Part shown: positions 43,114 through 52,412 of the stretch, piece after piece | How the letters are laid out: every line of letters begins with the position of its first letter | How positions within the stretch are numbered: the stretch's first letter is position 1 | NCBI RefSeq assembly: GCF_039525035.1 | Contig: NZ_BAAAHE010000020.1 | Span: 40,483-104,482 of the forward strand | Direction: 5' to 3' | Source: Sporichthya brevicatena | GTDB lineage: Bacteria > Actinomycetota > Actinomycetes > Sporichthyales > Sporichthyaceae | DNA: 64,000 nt | The notes under the pieces: generated by a model | What the model saw: only the letters and a program-made list of their open reading frames with translations | The model's database searches: none | What the model was told of the DNA's origin: nothing | Program-made: the position numbers and the translations under genes

Positions 43114-43913
43114 TGCTGCTCACCATCGACGTCGGCAACACCCACTCCGTCCTGGGGCTGTTCGACGACAAGGAGATCGTCGAACACTGGCGGATCGCCA
43201 CCGACGCCCGCCGGACCGCCGACGAGCTCGCCGTGACGATCCGGTCGCTGCTCGACCGCTACGTCCCGCCGGGCGGGGCGCCCGAGGGCGACCTCATCAC
43301 CGGCATCTCGATGTGCTCCACCGTCCCCTCGGTCCTGCACGAGATGCGCGAGATGTTCCGCCGGTACTACCCGGACGTCCCGTCCGTGGTCGTCGAGCCC
43401 GGCGTGCGCACCGGCGTCCCCGTCCTCATGGACAACCCGAAGGAGGTCGGCGCCGACCGCGTCGTGAACTCCCTCGCGGCCGCCCACCTCTACGGCGGGC
43501 CGTGCATCGTGGTCGACCTCGGCACCGCGACGACCTTCGACGCCGTCAGCGCCCGCGGGGAGTACATCGGCGGCGCGATCGCCCCCGGCATCGAGATCTC
43601 CGTCGAGGCCCTCGGCTCCCGCGGCGCCCAGCTCCGCAAGGTCGAGCTCGCCCGCCCGCGCTCGGTCATCGGCAAGAGCACCGTCGAGGCCATGCAGGCC
43701 GGCATCCTCTACGGCTTCGCCGGCCAGATCGACGGGATCGTCGAGCGCATGGCCGCCGAGCTCTCCGACGACCCCGACACCGTCACCGTCGTCGCCACCG
43801 GCGGCCTCGCGACGATCATCCTCGCCGAGGCCTCCACCATCGACGTCCACGAGCCCTGGCTCACCCTCGTCGGGTTACGCCTCATCTACGAGCGCAACAC
43901 GCCCTCCGCGTAG
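43113..43913 (+). CDS. coaX: Type III pantothenate kinase
   Basis: A 266-aa enzyme phosphorylating pantothenate, first step of CoA synthesis. ASKHA-fold motifs: phosphate-1 IDVGNTHSVLGLF (5-17), PNPKEVGADR-like DNPKEVGADRVVN, phosphate-2 VVDLGTATTFDAV, GGAIAPGIEIS and the adenosine loop VVATGGLA. Its start overlaps the NadB-NadC stop by one base, so it belongs to the pan-nad operon, adding the step that uses the pantothenate made by PanC and PanD. Confidence 0.96.
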   Translation: MLLTIDVGNTHSVLGLFDDKEIVEHWRIATDARRTADELAVTIRSLLDRYVPPGGAPEGDLITGISMCSTVPSVLHEMREMFRRYYPDVPSVVVEPGVRTGVPVLMDNPKEVGADRVVNSLAAAHLYGGPCIVVDLGTATTFDAVSARGEYIGGAIAPGIEISVEALGSRGAQLRKVELARPRSVIGKSTVEAMQAGILYGFAGQIDGIVERMAAELSDDPDTVTVVATGGLATIILAEASTIDVHEPWLTLVGLRLIYERNTPSA

Positions 43914-44042
43914 TCCGGCGGGGCGACTGGCTGCGTTGTCGTCGTCGCCGATCCAAACCCGGGATCGGCTTCCTCCTCCGCCTTGCCATCCGCGCCGCCG
44001 GACTCCGCGGAGCCCGCACGGGCAGGGAAGTACCCTCTGCGG

Positions 44043-45524
44043 GTGATCGAGGAGAACGAACTGCCGGAGCAGATGCGGGTCCGGCGGGAGAAGCTGGAGC
44101 GGCTGCGGGCGACGGGTGTCGACCCGTACCCGGTGACCTTCGAGCGGACCGCGACGGCGGCCGAGCTCGCGGCGAAGCACACGGGCCTGGACCCCGACAC
44201 CCACACGGGGGAGACCGCCGGGGTGACCGGCCGGGTCATGCTCTCGCGGGTCGGCGGCAAGCTCTGCTTCGCGACGCTGCGGGACGGCAGCGGCGACATC
44301 CAGGTCATGCTCTCGCTCGACAAGCTCGGGCCGGACGCGCTCGCGGCCTGGAAGTCCGACGTCGACCTCGGGGACCACGTCGGCATCACCGGCGAGGTCA
44401 TCACCTCCAAGCGGGGTGAGCTCTCCGTCCTCGCCGACTCCTGGACGCTGACCGCCAAGTGCCTGCGCCCGCTGCCGGACAAGCACAAGGGCCTGTCCGA
44501 CCCCGAGGCGTTGGTCCGACAGCGTTACGTCGACCTGATCGTGAACCCGGACGCCCGCCGGATGCTCACGATGCGGTCCGAGATGGTTCGCTCTCTGCGA
44601 AACACGTTGGCCGAGGCGGGCTTTCTCGAGGTCGAGACGCCGATGCTCCAGGCCATTCACGGCGGCGCGAATGCGCGTCCGTTCGTCACGCACATCAATG
44701 CCTACGACGCGGACCTGTATCTGCGTATCGCGCCCGAGTTGTATCTGAAGCGACTCGCGGTCGGCGGTGTCGAGAAGGTATTCGAGATCAACCGCAACTT
44801 CCGGAACGAAGGCGTCGACGCGACGCACAATCCGGAGTTCACGATGCTCGAGGCGTATGAGGCCTACGGCGACTACAACACGATGGCCGACCTGACGCGA
44901 CGTCTCATCCTGAACGCGACGCGCGACGCCGTCGGAAGCACCGTCATCAACCGTGGTGGCGAGGAATTCGACATCGGCGGCGAATGGCGCACCGTCACGG
45001 TGAACGAAGGATTGTCCGAGGCCCTCGGAACCGAGATCACCGCCGACACCCCCGTCGCGGACCTGATCGCGTTGTGCCAGAAGGCGGACGTCCCGTTCAA
45101 CCCGGACTGGAACCGCGGCCAGATTGTTCTGGAGATGTACGAGCACCTGTTGGAGGAACGCACGGTTCTCCCGACGTTCTACCGCGATTTCCCCACCGAG
45201 GTCTCCCCACTGACGCGTGCTCACCGGGAAGACCCGCGATTGGCGGAACGCTGGGATCTCGTCGCATTCGGCACCGAGATCGGGACGGCCTATTCCGAAC
45301 TCATCGACCCGGTGGAACAACGCGCCCGGCTCACCGCCCAGTCGCTGCAGGCCGCCGGCGGTGACGCCGAGGCGATGCAGCTCGACGAGGACTTCCTCCG
45401 CGCCCTGGAGTACGCGATGCCCCCGACCGGCGGGATGGGTATGGGCGTCGACCGGTTGCTGATGATGATGACCGGCGCCAGCATCCGGCAGACCGTGCTG
45501 TTCCCGTTCGTCCGTCCGGAATGA
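44043..45524 (+). CDS. lysS: Lysyl-tRNA synthetase, class II
   Basis: A 493-aa enzyme charging tRNA-Lys. An N-terminal OB-fold anticodon-binding domain (GRVMLSRVGGKLCFATLRDG) is followed by the class II core: motif 1 near FLEVETPML, motif 2 FEINRNFRNEGVDATHNPEF, motif 3 GMGMGVDRLLMM. The GTG at 44043 has GGGAAG eight bases upstream and gives the normal length; a TTG at 43983 would add 20 unlike residues. The core from about 44570 to 45300 uses noticeably more A/T at third positions than either end (about 53-68% versus 72-75% GC), hinting at recombination. The stop overlaps the next ATG by four bases. Confidence 0.97.
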   Translation: MIEENELPEQMRVRREKLERLRATGVDPYPVTFERTATAAELAAKHTGLDPDTHTGETAGVTGRVMLSRVGGKLCFATLRDGSGDIQVMLSLDKLGPDALAAWKSDVDLGDHVGITGEVITSKRGELSVLADSWTLTAKCLRPLPDKHKGLSDPEALVRQRYVDLIVNPDARRMLTMRSEMVRSLRNTLAEAGFLEVETPMLQAIHGGANARPFVTHINAYDADLYLRIAPELYLKRLAVGGVEKVFEINRNFRNEGVDATHNPEFTMLEAYEAYGDYNTMADLTRRLILNATRDAVGSTVINRGGEEFDIGGEWRTVTVNEGLSEALGTEITADTPVADLIALCQKADVPFNPDWNRGQIVLEMYEHLLEERTVLPTFYRDFPTEVSPLTRAHREDPRLAERWDLVAFGTEIGTAYSELIDPVEQRARLTAQSLQAAGGDAEAMQLDEDFLRALEYAMPPTGGMGMGVDRLLMMMTGASIRQTVLFPFVRPE

Positions 45525-46030
45525 GCGTGCAGATCCGGCGCGCTCGCACCGCGGACGTGCGGGAGATTCAGCGCTTCATCGACGTCTACGCCGACGACAA
45601 GATCCTGCTGTCGAAGCCGACCGTCCAGCTGTACGAGGACGTCCAGGAGTTCTGGATCGCCGAGCGGACGACCGAGGCCGGCGCCCGGGTCGTCGGCTGC
45701 GGGGCCCTGCACGTCATGTGGGAGGACCTCGCCGAGGTCCGCACCCTGGCCGTCACCCCGGACGAGCGCGGCACCGGCGTCGGGCACCAGCTGCTGGCGA
45801 CGTTGATCGAGGTCGCCCGGGAACTCGGCGTGGCCCGCGTGTTCTGTCTGACCTTCGAGGTCGAGTTCTTCAGCCGGCACGGATTCCAGCAGATCGACGG
45901 GGTCCCGGTCGATCAAGAGGTCTACGCGCAGATTCTGCAGTCGTACGACGAAGGTGTCGCCGAGTTCCTCGACCTCGAACGGGTGAAGCCGAACACCTTG
46001 GGTAACTCCCGGATGCTGCTGACGTTATAG
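45521..46030 (+). CDS. argA: GNAT N-acetyltransferase, probable short N-acetylglutamate synthase (ArgA)
   Basis: A 169-aa GNAT-fold protein: acetyl-CoA loop VTPDERGTGVGHQLL (about 84-98) and the C-terminal FFSRHGF with QQIDGVPVD. It resembles the short actinobacterial ArgA (Rv2747 type), which acetylates glutamate at the head of arginine synthesis without the amino-acid-kinase domain of classical ArgA; the WEDLAEVRTLAV strand and LGNSRMLL end support this subfamily. The ATG overlaps the lysS stop (ATGA). The precise substrate is inferred from subfamily resemblance. Confidence 0.8.
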   Translation: MSVQIRRARTADVREIQRFIDVYADDKILLSKPTVQLYEDVQEFWIAERTTEAGARVVGCGALHVMWEDLAEVRTLAVTPDERGTGVGHQLLATLIEVARELGVARVFCLTFEVEFFSRHGFQQIDGVPVDQEVYAQILQSYDEGVAEFLDLERVKPNTLGNSRMLLTL

Positions 46031-46130
46031 ATACGTCTAAGCTGGAACGACTGAGCCGGATTGCGAGCGCGGGAAATTCCTGCTTTGCTTTTCCGCGTAT
46101 CGAACCGTTGCAGACAGGGGAATGCCCACC

Positions 46131-46457
46131 ATGGCGCAAAAGACGCTGGTCATTCTTGAGGACGACCTGGACGGCGGTGAGGCCGCTGAGACGGTTTCCT
46201 TCTCGCTCGACGGCGTCGCCTACGAGATCGATCTTTCCGCCAAGAACGCCGCGAAGTTGCGCGACGCGATGGCTCTCTATGTGGGCTCCGCCCGCCGGGT
46301 GGGTGGCCGCGCCGCCCGCGGTAAGGCGAAGGCCCGCACCGGAAACGCGCGCACTGCCGACATCCGGGAATGGGCGCGCGCGAACGGCCTCGACGTGAGC
46401 GAACGCGGGCGTATTCCCGCGTCGATCGTCGAGCAGTACGAGAAGGTTCACAAATAG
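46131..46457 (+). CDS. lsr2: Nucleoid-associated protein Lsr2
   Basis: A 108-aa Lsr2: an N-terminal dimerisation strand region (KTLVILEDDLDG, VSFSLDGVAYEIDLS), a basic linker, and a C-terminal DNA-binding domain with the AT-hook-like SERGRIPASIVEQY. Lsr2 bridges DNA and silences AT-rich, often acquired, genes in actinobacteria. The ATG at 46131 has AGGGG about ten bases upstream; the ATG at 46122 sits almost on that site and is unlikely. A terminator follows. Confidence 0.96.
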   Translation: MAQKTLVILEDDLDGGEAAETVSFSLDGVAYEIDLSAKNAAKLRDAMALYVGSARRVGGRAARGKAKARTGNARTADIREWARANGLDVSERGRIPASIVEQYEKVHK

Positions 46458-46494
46458 GACATCCGGTTCCCAGAACCGACAACGCTTCAGCTCC

Positions 46495-46529
46495 AAGGGC
46501 CCCGCACCGATGAGAGGTGCGGGGCCCTT
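46495..46529 (+). terminator. Intrinsic terminator after lsr2
   Basis: Perfect 14-bp stem AAGGGCCCCGCACC / GGTGCGGGGCCCTT with a 7-base loop, 38 bases after the stop. Confidence 0.9.
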
Positions 46530-46660
46530 GCACGTTCCGGGCGTTGTTCAGGGCAGGTAACGGCTGTGGTCCTCGCCCCTCATGCCCAGGTCCCCGGGAC
46601 TAGAGTGGCGAAGGACGGCGTTAGGCCCTCGCACGTAAAGGCCGTAGGGGAGCGCAGAAC

Positions 46661-49162
46661 ATGTTCGAGAGATTCACCGACAGAGCCCGTCGGGTGGTCG
46701 TCCTGGCCCAGGAAGAGGCCCGGATGCTCAACCACAACTACATCGGGACCGAGCACATCCTGCTCGGCCTCATCCACGAGGGCGAAGGTGTCGCTGCGAA
46801 GGCCCTGGAGAGCCTGGGCATCTCGCTGGAGGCCGTCCGCCAGCAGGTCGAGGAGATCATCGGCCAGGGCCAGCAGGCCCCGTCCGGGCACATCCCCTTC
46901 ACGCCGCGCGCCAAGAAGGTCCTGGAGCTGTCGCTGCGCGAGGCGCTCCAGCTCGGCCACAACTACATCGGCACCGAGCACATCCTGCTCGGCCTCATCC
47001 GCGAGGGTGAGGGCGTCGCCGCCCAGGTGCTGGTCAAGCTCGGTGCGGACCTCAACCGCGTCCGTCAGCAGGTCATCCAGCTCCTGTCCGGCTACCAGGG
47101 CAAGGAGCCGGCGGCCGCCGGCGGCCCCCAGGAAGGCACGCCGTCCACCTCGCTCGTGCTCGACCAGTTCGGCCGCAACCTCACGCAGGCCGCCCGGGAG
47201 GGCAAGCTCGACCCGGTCATCGGGCGCGAGAAGGAGATCGAGCGGGTCATGCAGGTCCTCTCGCGGCGCACCAAGAACAACCCGGTGCTGATCGGCGAGC
47301 CCGGCGTCGGCAAGACCGCCGTCGTCGAGGGCCTGTCCCAGAAGATCGTCCGCGGCGAGGTCCCCGAGACCCTCAAGGACAAGCAGCTGTACACCCTCGA
47401 CCTCGGCGCCCTGGTCGCCGGCTCCCGCTACCGCGGTGACTTCGAGGAGCGGCTGAAGAAGGTCCTCAAGGAGATCCGCACCCGCGGCGACATCATCCTG
47501 TTCATCGACGAGCTTCACACCCTCGTGGGTGCGGGTGCCGCCGAGGGCGCGATCGACGCCGCCAGCATCCTCAAGCCGATGCTCGCCCGTGGTGAGCTCC
47601 AGACCATCGGTGCGACGACGCTGGACGAGTACCGCAAGCACCTGGAGAAGGACGCCGCGCTCGAGCGCCGCTTCCAGCCGATCCAGGTCGCGGAGCCGTC
47701 GCTGGCGCACACGATCGAGATCCTCAAGGGCCTGCGCGACCGGTACGAGGCGCACCACCGCGTCTCGATCACCGACTCCGCGCTGGTCGCGGCCGCCACC
47801 CTGGCCGACCGCTACATCTCCGACCGGTTCCTGCCGGACAAGGCGATCGACCTCATCGACGAGGCCGGCTCGCGCATGCGCATCCGCCGCATGACCGCGC
47901 CGCCGGACCTGCGCGAGTTCGACGAGCGCATCGCCTCCGTCCGCCGGGACAAGGAGTCGGCGATCGACGCGCAGGACTTCGAGAAGGCTGCCTCGCTCCG
48001 CGACAAGGAGAAGCAGCTCCTCGCCGAGAAGTCGACGCGCGAGAAGGAGTGGAAGGCTGGCGACATGGACGTCGTCGCCGAGGTGGACGAGGAGCTCATC
48101 GCCGAGGTCCTCGCGACCGCGACGGGCATCCCGGTCTTCAAGCTGACCGAGGAGGAGTCGACCCGACTGCTCCGCATGGAGGACGAGCTCCACAAGCGCG
48201 TCATCGGTCAGAAGGAAGCCATCAAGGCCCTCTCGCAGGCGATCCGTCGTACCCGCGCCGGCCTCAAGGACCCGAAGCGTCCGGGTGGTTCGTTCATCTT
48301 CGCCGGCCCGTCCGGTGTCGGTAAGACCGAGCTGTCCAAGACCCTCGCGGAGTTCCTGTTCGGCGACGAGGACGCCCTCATCGCCCTGGACATGTCCGAG
48401 TTCTCCGAGAAGCACACGGTCTCGCGTCTGTTCGGTTCGCCCCCCGGCTACGTGGGCTACGAAGAGGGTGGCCAGCTGACCGAGAAGGTGCGGCGCAAGC
48501 CGTTCTCGGTGGTCCTGTTCGACGAGGTCGAGAAGGCCCACCCGGACATCTTCAACTCGCTGCTGCAGATCCTGGAGGACGGTCGCCTGACCGACGCCCA
48601 GGGTCGGGTCGTCGACTTCAAGAACACCGTCATCATCATGACGACGAACCTGGGTACCCGGGACATCTCCAAGGGCATCAACCTGGGCTTCGCGGCCGAC
48701 GGCAACCAGCAGACCGGCTACGAGCGGATGAAGCTCAAGGTCCAGGACGAGCTCAAGCAGCACTTCCGGCCCGAGTTCCTCAACCGCGTCGACGACATCG
48801 TCGTGTTCCACCAGCTGTTCGAGGAGGAGATCATCCAGATCGTGGATCTGATGGTCGCCAAGCTCGACGAGCGGCTGAAGGACAAGGACATGGCCATCGA
48901 GGTCACCCAGCCGGCGAAGCAGCTGCTCGCCAAGCGGGGCTTCGACCCGGTCCTCGGCGCCCGGCCCCTGCGTCGTGCGATCCAGCGGGAGATCGAGGAC
49001 GTCCTCTCGGAGAAGATCCTCTACTCCGAGCTGCGCCCCGGTCAGATCGTGATCGTGGACGTCGAGGGCGAGGGCGACGCCGCCAAGTTCACCTTCCGCG
49101 GTGAGCCGAAGCCGGTCGTCGTCCCCGACACCCCGCCGGTGGAGCTCGGCTCTACGGAGTAA
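46661..49162 (+). CDS. clpC: ATP-dependent Clp protease ATP-binding subunit ClpC
   Basis: An 833-aa Hsp100 unfoldase feeding ClpP. Two N-domain repeats ([33 protein letters not shown] twice), AAA-1 with Walker A GEPGVGKT and Walker B ILFIDE, a middle coiled coil with a UVR motif (about 425-460), AAA-2 with GPSGVGKT and [13 protein letters not shown], and the C-terminal sensor 2 GARPLRRAI. Length matches actinobacterial ClpC. A ribosome site GGGGAGCG precedes the ATG. Its last 11 bases overlap the convergent mutY end. Probable role: protein quality control and regulated proteolysis. Confidence 0.98.
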   Translation: MFERFTDRARRVVVLAQEEARMLNHNYIGTEHILLGLIHEGEGVAAKALESLGISLEAVRQQVEEIIGQGQQAPSGHIPFTPRAKKVLELSLREALQLGHNYIGTEHILLGLIREGEGVAAQVLVKLGADLNRVRQQVIQLLSGYQGKEPAAAGGPQEGTPSTSLVLDQFGRNLTQAAREGKLDPVIGREKEIERVMQVLSRRTKNNPVLIGEPGVGKTAVVEGLSQKIVRGEVPETLKDKQLYTLDLGALVAGSRYRGDFEERLKKVLKEIRTRGDIILFIDELHTLVGAGAAEGAIDAASILKPMLARGELQTIGATTLDEYRKHLEKDAALERRFQPIQVAEPSLAHTIEILKGLRDRYEAHHRVSITDSALVAAATLADRYISDRFLPDKAIDLIDEAGSRMRIRRMTAPPDLREFDERIASVRRDKESAIDAQDFEKAASLRDKEKQLLAEKSTREKEWKAGDMDVVAEVDEELIAEVLATATGIPVFKLTEEESTRLLRMEDELHKRVIGQKEAIKALSQAIRRTRAGLKDPKRPGGSFIFAGPSGVGKTELSKTLAEFLFGDEDALIALDMSEFSEKHTVSRLFGSPPGYVGYEEGGQLTEKVRRKPFSVVLFDEVEKAHPDIFNSLLQILEDGRLTDAQGRVVDFKNTVIIMTTNLGTRDISKGINLGFAADGNQQTGYERMKLKVQDELKQHFRPEFLNRVDDIVVFHQLFEEEIIQIVDLMVAKLDERLKDKDMAIEVTQPAKQLLAKRGFDPVLGARPLRRAIQREIEDVLSEKILYSELRPGQIVIVDVEGEGDAAKFTFRGEPKPVVVPDTPPVELGSTE

Positions 49163-50087
49163 CACCCGGTAGACGGAACATCTCGTCGCCGGCGGCCTCG
49201 ATGAGGCCGTCGGCGACGAGTCCGTTAAGGGCCCGTTCGCGCTGCTCGGCCTGGTCCCAGCAGGTGGCGAGGACGTCGGCGGGAACGGCGTCCGGGAACG
49301 CGTCGCGCAGCACGGCGAGCAGGCGGCCGCGGACCTGGCGGTCCGTGCCGGCGTAGGTCTGGGCCTTGCGGGGCGGGCCGTCGTCGGCGGGCCGGCCGGC
49401 GGCGTGCCAGGCGCAGTCGGCGACGACGGGGCACAGCTCGCAGCGCGGGGACCGGGCGGTGCAGACCAGCGCACCGAGCTCCATCGACGCGACCGCCCAG
49501 CGGGCGGCGGTCGCGGGGTCCGCGGGCAGCAGCGCCGTCGCCATGGCGCGCTCGGCGGCGGTGATCGAGGTGCCCGGCAGCTCCCGGCCGTCGACGGTGC
49601 GGGCGAGGACGCGGCGCACGTTCGTGTCGAGCACGACGTGGCGGCGTCCGTAGGCGAAGGACGCGACCGCGGCGGCGGTGTAGTCGCCGATGCCGGGGAG
49701 CGCCTTGAGGGCGTCGTAGTCGGCGGGGACGACGCCGTCGTGCCGTTCGGTGATGGCGACCGCGGCCTGGTGCAGGCGCAGCGCCCGGCGCGGGTACCCC
49801 AGCCGGCCCCAGGCGAGGACCGCCTCGCCGGGGGAGTCGGCGGCCAGCGCGTCCGGCGTCGGCCAGCGCGTCATCCACGCCTGGTAGACGGGGAGGACCC
49901 GCACGACCGGCGTCTGCTGGAGCATCACTTCGCTGACGAGGACGGACCAGCCGTCGATGCCGGGCGCGCGCCAGGGCAGGTCGCGCGCGTTCGCGGCATA
50001 CCACTGAAGGACCTGTGAGACCAGTCGCGTTCCCGGCGTGGCTTCCGGGTCCGGCGACGAGTCCGGCCTACCGTGGCGAGCAGTCAT
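49152..50087 (-). CDS. mutY: A/G-specific adenine DNA glycosylase MutY
   Basis: A 311-aa base-excision repair enzyme removing adenine opposite 8-oxoguanine. Visible: [12 protein letters not shown], catalytic Glu in [10 protein letters not shown], helix-hairpin-helix [18 protein letters not shown], the catalytic Asp in [11 protein letters not shown] and the iron-sulfur ligands C-x6-C-x2-C-x5-C in [17 protein letters not shown]. The C-terminal MutT-like domain is reduced, giving a shorter protein than E. coli MutY (350 aa). The ATG (complement 50085-50087) overlaps the start codon of the divergent gene; an ATG nine bases upstream (50096) is an alternative. Confidence 0.93.
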   Translation of the reverse strand: MTARHGRPDSSPDPEATPGTRLVSQVLQWYAANARDLPWRAPGIDGWSVLVSEVMLQQTPVVRVLPVYQAWMTRWPTPDALAADSPGEAVLAWGRLGYPRRALRLHQAAVAITERHDGVVPADYDALKALPGIGDYTAAAVASFAYGRRHVVLDTNVRRVLARTVDGRELPGTSITAAERAMATALLPADPATAARWAVASMELGALVCTARSPRCELCPVVADCAWHAAGRPADDGPPRKAQTYAGTDRQVRGRLLAVLRDAFPDAVPADVLATCWDQAEQRERALNGLVADGLIEAAGDEMFRLPGVTP

Positions 50088-50976
50088 GAACTCCATTCTC
50101 GATCCAGCCGGTGAACGGCCCTCGGCGGTGTACTGGCGTCGACGGGCGATGGTGTTCGCTGCGTTCGCGGTCGTGGTGCTCCTGATGGCGAAGGCCTGCG
50201 GCGGGGATGGGCCCGACCTGTCGAAGACCGTGGTGCAGCGGGAGGTCCCGCTCGTCTCGACCTTCACGCCGACCCCGAGAGCGACGCCAGTCCCCACCGA
50301 GGCGCCGGCCGGCGACCCCGGGGTTGCTGACGACCCGAACAACCCGTACGAGCCCGGGGGCACGCCCGCGGACCCCTGCTCCGACCCGAACGTCGCGGAG
50401 ATGGTCGGCGAGGACGGTCAGCCGCTCTGCGACGAGACCGTGACCCCGGCGACCGCCTCTCCCACCGCCGGTGCGACGGCGAGCCCGACGGCGAGCCCGA
50501 CGGTGAAGCCCACGAAGACGGCCAAGCCGACCGCGACCCCCTCGGCGTCCGCGACCCCGACCTCCGACAGCGAGGCCGCCGGCCCGAACTCGTGCGCGAA
50601 GTCGGACCTGGAGGTCAAGCTCAAGACCGACCAGCGCGTGTACTCCGGCAGCCAGAAGCCGAAGCTGTACCTCGGCGTCCAGAACACCGGCGACGTCGCG
50701 TGCCTCGTCGACATGGGCTCCAAGGCGCTGTCGATCACGATCATCTCGGGCAAGGACCGCATCTGGTCCTCCGACGACTGCCAGGGCAAGGGCACCAGCG
50801 ACGTCCGTCTGCTGAAGCCGGGTCAGACCCTGTGGGCCCGCTCGGTCTGGAGCAAGGTCCGCTCGAAGCCCGGCTGCCCGAAGGGCATGCCCACCGCGAA
50901 GCCCGGCACCTACGTGGTCGAAGGCTCCGCCGGCGGCGTCAAGGCCCGCAAGCGCGCCGTCATCGACATCAAGTAG
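50086..50976 (+). CDS. Secreted or membrane-anchored Thr/Pro-rich protein with C-terminal beta domain
   Basis: A 296-aa protein I do not recognise. A short cytoplasmic start, one hydrophobic segment (about 21-37, AMVFAAFAVVVLLMAKAC) that may be an anchor or a lipoprotein-like signal, a Pro/Thr/Ala-rich linker (about 60-180; ASPTASPTVKPTKTAKPTAT region) and a C-terminal Ig-like domain of about 115 residues with four cysteines (NSCAKS, VACLVD, DDCQGK, PGCPKG). The linker resembles glycosylated actinobacterial surface stalks. Its ATG at 50086 overlaps the mutY ATG on the other strand, so promoters of each lie inside the other's coding start. Followed by palindrome P1 copy 3. Confidence 0.7.
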   Translation: MNSILDPAGERPSAVYWRRRAMVFAAFAVVVLLMAKACGGDGPDLSKTVVQREVPLVSTFTPTPRATPVPTEAPAGDPGVADDPNNPYEPGGTPADPCSDPNVAEMVGEDGQPLCDETVTPATASPTAGATASPTASPTVKPTKTAKPTATPSASATPTSDSEAAGPNSCAKSDLEVKLKTDQRVYSGSQKPKLYLGVQNTGDVACLVDMGSKALSITIISGKDRIWSSDDCQGKGTSDVRLLKPGQTLWARSVWSKVRSKPGCPKGMPTAKPGTYVVEGSAGGVKARKRAVIDIK

Positions 50977-51042
50977 CCCGCCGGCCCGCTCGTCGGCCGG
51001 CCCGCCCGCCGCCCGCTCGGCGGCCGGCCAGGCCGCGCCCTC

Positions 51043-51098
51043 GTCAAAAAAGGGTGTCACCCCTTACTGCGCAGTAAGGGGTGACACCCTTTTTTGAC
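51043..51098. repeat. Family P1 palindrome, copy 3 (56-bp perfect)
   Basis: The longest copy: GTCAAAAAAGGGTGTCACCC... (51043-51070) and its exact reverse complement (51071-51098), ending TTTTTTGAC. It sits between the convergent stops of the Thr/Pro-rich protein and disA, so it can serve as a terminator in both directions. Confidence 0.92.
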
Positions 51099-51127
51099 AT
51101 GGCCGGCGGCGCCCGCGCCGGAGTGCG

Positions 51128-52237
51128 TCAGACGTAGCGCTCGAGGATCGAGGACTCGGCGAGGCGGGACAGGCCCTCGCGGACGGAGCGGGCGCGGGAC
51201 TCCCCGACGCCTTCCACGCGCTGGAGGTCGTCGATGCTCGCGGCGAGGAGCTTCTGCAGGCCGCCGAAGTGCTCGACGAGACGGTCGATGACGGCCGACG
51301 GCAGGCGCGGGACCTTCGCCAGCAGCCGGAAGCCGCGGGGACTGACGGCGGCGTCGAGGGCCTCCGGGCTGCCGGAGTGGCCGAGGGCGCGGGCGACGGT
51401 CGGGAGGTCGAGCAGGTCGGTCGCGGTGAGGGAGTTCAGCGCCTCGAGCGAGTCCTCGACCGTGTACGGGTTCCGGCCGGTGATCGGCGGGAGGTAGTCG
51501 CGGGCGACCTGCTGGCGATCCGGCTCGACGCCGGAGATGAGCTCGTCGAGCTGCAGGGCGAGCAGGCGGCCGTCGGTCCCGAGCTCGACGACGTAGCCCT
51601 CGATCTCGCGGGCGATGCGGCGCACCATCTCTAGGCGCTGCGCGACCGCGGCGACGTCGCGGATCGTCACGAGGTCCTCGATCTCCAGCGCCGACAGGGT
51701 CCCGGAGACCTCGTCGAGGCGGAGCTTGTACCGCTCGAGCGTGGCGAGGGCCTGGTTCGCGCGGTCGAGGATCGAGCGCGACTCCTCGAGGACGTGCCGC
51801 TGACCTTGGATGTAAAGGGCAATCAGATTCATCGACTGGCTGACCGAGATGACCGGCAGCCCGACCTGGCGGGAGACGCGGTCCGCGGTGCGGTGCCGGG
51901 TTCCCGACTCCTCGGTGGGGATCGACGAGTCCGGCATCAGGTGCACGGCCGCGCGCAGGATCTTCGTGGCATCACGGTCGAGGACGATCGCGCCGTCCAT
52001 CTTCGCCAGCTCACGCAGGCGCGTCGCGGAGAACTCGACGTCGAGCACGAAGCCGCCGGTGCACATCGACTCTACGGTCTTGTCGTGGCCGAGCACGATC
52101 AGGGCGCCGGTGTGGCCGCGGAGGATGCGTTCGAGGCCCTCGCGCAGCTGCGTCCCCGGAGCGACCGCGGCCAACGTGGCGCGCAGAAGCGCCTCGTGTT
52201 CGGCTCCCGATCGATCGGGACGCTCGATCGTGGTCAC
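51128..52237 (-). CDS. disA: DNA integrity scanning protein / diadenylate cyclase DisA
   Basis: A 369-aa octameric enzyme making c-di-AMP from two ATP and slowed by branched DNA. N-terminal DAC domain with GALIVLGHD, the catalytic [10 protein letters not shown] and the nucleotide-binding [11 protein letters not shown] helical spine follows, then a C-terminal helix-hairpin-helix domain ([20 protein letters not shown]). Length fits the family (about 360). The GTG at 52235-52237 gives the expected N-terminus; a GGGGGAG site lies almost against it, so the exact start is not secure. Downstream of radA on the same strand, the usual order in actinobacteria and Bacillus. Confidence 0.95.
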   Translation of the reverse strand: MTTIERPDRSGAEHEALLRATLAAVAPGTQLREGLERILRGHTGALIVLGHDKTVESMCTGGFVLDVEFSATRLRELAKMDGAIVLDRDATKILRAAVHLMPDSSIPTEESGTRHRTADRVSRQVGLPVISVSQSMNLIALYIQGQRHVLEESRSILDRANQALATLERYKLRLDEVSGTLSALEIEDLVTIRDVAAVAQRLEMVRRIAREIEGYVVELGTDGRLLALQLDELISGVEPDRQQVARDYLPPITGRNPYTVEDSLEALNSLTATDLLDLPTVARALGHSGSPEALDAAVSPRGFRLLAKVPRLPSAVIDRLVEHFGGLQKLLAASIDDLQRVEGVGESRARSVREGLSRLAESSILERYV

Positions 52238-52412
52238 ACTCCCCCACCTGGCCTGCGCGGCTGCAGTCGTCCCAGCGAGTGTAAACGCCGCGACCTGCGG
52301 ATTCGCAGGACCTGGCAACTGAACGCGACCGGTTCGTCACCGACCCTTTGCGTGAACCACAACGGTTTCTGGTGCTTCTGAGCCGTTTTCACGCTCTGTC
52401 GCACACAGCCCG

